Positions 63,343 through 64,000 of a stretch of 64,000 nucleotides of DNA are shown one piece after another. Source of the stretch: an uncultured Alphaproteobacteria bacterium (GTDB taxonomy: Bacteria; Pseudomonadota; Alphaproteobacteria; Methylaequorales; Methylaequoraceae); assembly GCA_902617375.1 (NCBI GenBank), contig CACMWI010000005.1, positions 22,556-86,555 on the forward strand. Reading direction: 5' to 3'. A model generated the notes under the pieces. It worked only from the letters and a program-made list of their open reading frames with translations, was not told the DNA's origin and made no database searches. A program made the position numbers and the translations under genes. Positions within the stretch are counted from its first letter, which is position 1. Each line of letters starts with the position of its first letter.

Positions 63343-63849
63343 ATGAATCCGATCTTTGTAATTGTTATTCTGTTGTTTTCTTTTAATTTAAATGCATCAT
63401 GCAAGTTTAAAAATTCAACTTCAAATGATGAAGTTAAATATACTATTCAGAAATCTATAAATGTTGATGACATTGAAGGTCATGTGATTAGAATTTTCAA
63501 AACCGAAACCAATCATAAAAAATCAAAAAAAAATTGTGAAGGTCTTAGAATAGTCAAAACAGATTTTTATGGTATTAGTGATTACATTAACAAAAATGGA
63601 AGGGTAACTGGCTATTCAATTGGAATTTACGACGATGGTAGCAAAATTTTCTCTCGAGTTGATGGTGTTGCTCAAACTCCAGAAGACGTTAGTAAAAATG
63701 GCCTTGTTAATACTACAATTACAATAACGGGAGGAACTGGGATCTACAAAGGAGTAATTGGTTATGGTAAAGGACAAGTAGAATTTAACCCCGAAACAGG
63801 CTACTCCGCTGGAAATACAGAAACATTTTACACACTCTCAGCAAAATAA
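63343..63849 (+). CDS. Secreted protein with allene-oxide-cyclase-like barrel motif
   Basis: This 168-residue protein has a signal peptide at about 1-18 (IFVIVILLFSFNLNAS). The mature part is beta-rich and ends in ITGGTGIYKGVIGYGKGQVE, the glycine-rich closing strand motif of small AOC/dirigent-like beta-barrels. Such bacterial proteins are secreted and poorly understood. It is the only gene between two tRNA-His-like relics. Confidence 0.68.
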   Translation: MNPIFVIVILLFSFNLNASCKFKNSTSNDEVKYTIQKSINVDDIEGHVIRIFKTETNHKKSKKNCEGLRIVKTDFYGISDYINKNGRVTGYSIGIYDDGSKIFSRVDGVAQTPEDVSKNGLVNTTITITGGTGIYKGVIGYGKGQVEFNPETGYSAGNTETFYTLSAK

Positions 63850-63854
63850 AACGG

Positions 63855-63929
63855 AATGGCTGAGGGGATTTGAACTCCTGACATCCAGTACTACAAACTA
63901 GCGCTCTAACAAACTGAGCTTCAGTTAGT
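63855..63929 (-). pseudogene. tRNA-His-like pseudogene, copy 2
   Basis: On the minus strand the D-arm (AGCTCAGTTTGTTAGAGC), anticodon arm (CTAGT-TTGTAGT-ACTGG), T-arm (AGGAG-TTCAAAT-CCCCT) and acceptor 3' strand TCAGCCA are in tRNA order and resemble tRNA-His. The anticodon reads GTA instead of GTG, the acceptor 5' strand has lost pairing (TAACTGA), and no CCA follows in place. It is a decayed tRNA. Confidence 0.65.
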
Positions 63930-63961
63930 ATTTCAAATAATTGCTCTACATTCATAGGGAT

Positions 63962-64000
63962 ATTCTTAGAGATTTTGAAAAAAAAACATTGATACAAGAC
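63962..64000 (+). repeat. Left-arm repeat at the window edge
   Basis: ATTCTTAGAGATTTTGAAAA and the following AAAACATTGATACAAGAC match 60817-60858 and, less well, 45843-45878. In both other cases a tRNA-Leu core starts 91-92 nt after the first base, which places the next expected core near position 64,053, outside the window. Confidence 0.7.

Noticed and set aside
63855..63929. Functional tRNA (Tyr by anticodon GTA)
   Set aside because: The acceptor stem is unpaired at several positions, the T-stem has a mismatch and no CCA follows; the body resembles tRNA-His, so it is a relic.
60970..64000. Insertion sequence or transposase in the right-hand array
   Set aside because: No transposase motif or terminal inverted repeats were found; the direct tRNA repeats explain the boundaries.

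Overview
The window is a 64 kb piece of a very AT-rich, tightly packed bacterial chromosome. Gene order and content point to an alphaproteobacterium. The supporting blocks are atpAGDC; proB/proA-nadD-rsfS-rlmH-gpmI-envC-ctpA-rppH; obgE-rpmA-rplU; metX-metW-gloB; and argH-lptM-lysA-ftsE-ftsX-ydcF-plsC. Coq7, HIG1-type and DUF1289 proteins and a complete core of the ethylmalonyl-CoA pathway fit the same placement. The base composition, 1-4 bp gene overlaps and tiny spacers resemble streamlined marine lineages, but the genus cannot be fixed from this sequence.

Region 1 (1-34.2 kb) is conserved core. It holds ATP synthase; cell-wall and division genes (ctpA, envC-like, ftsEX); proline, methionine, histidine/aromatic, lysine and arginine biosynthesis genes; ribosomal L21/L27; and carbon metabolism. 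Two loci form a metabolic module. phaA-phaB (12.7-14.6 kb) turn acetyl-CoA into 3-hydroxybutyryl-CoA. A six-gene minus-strand operon ccr-mcd-HIG1-cobalamin adenosyltransferase-etfB-etfA (25.2-30.6 kb), with divergent ecm, carries C4 to mesaconyl-CoA. It includes the B12 cofactor enzyme and the electron acceptor that the pathway needs.

Region 2 (34.2-45 kb) moves through an HNH protein, Coq7 and DsbB into a cell-surface block. This block has FkbM and other SAM methyltransferases, VTT/DedA membrane proteins, GtrA, a family 2 glycosyltransferase, a multi-pass glycosyltransferase-like protein, a transglutaminase-like protein and a CmoA-like enzyme. A decayed tRNA-Leu relic lies inside it at 39.85 kb.

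Region 3 (45.1-64 kb) is a tandem array of genomic islands at a functional tRNA-Leu(CAA) gene. A 57-bp copy of the tRNA 3' part recurs at 45.93, 54.81 and 60.91 kb, and an arm sequence at the window end predicts another just beyond it. No integrase gene is seen. Island cargo includes a WYL regulator-KAP NTPase-small protein-GIY-YIG nuclease-PD-(D/E)XK nuclease operon (48.4-53.1 kb), the best candidate here for an undescribed defence system. Other cargo is a NADH dehydrogenase fused to a cyclic-nucleotide-binding domain with DoxX, a DUF1289-COG0523 GTPase-WD40 operon under a clear Zur-type operator, an MFS transporter and several small secreted or membrane proteins. Fragments of tRNA-Ser and tRNA-His 3' ends bracket two smaller cassettes within the array, so several integration systems appear to have acted here.
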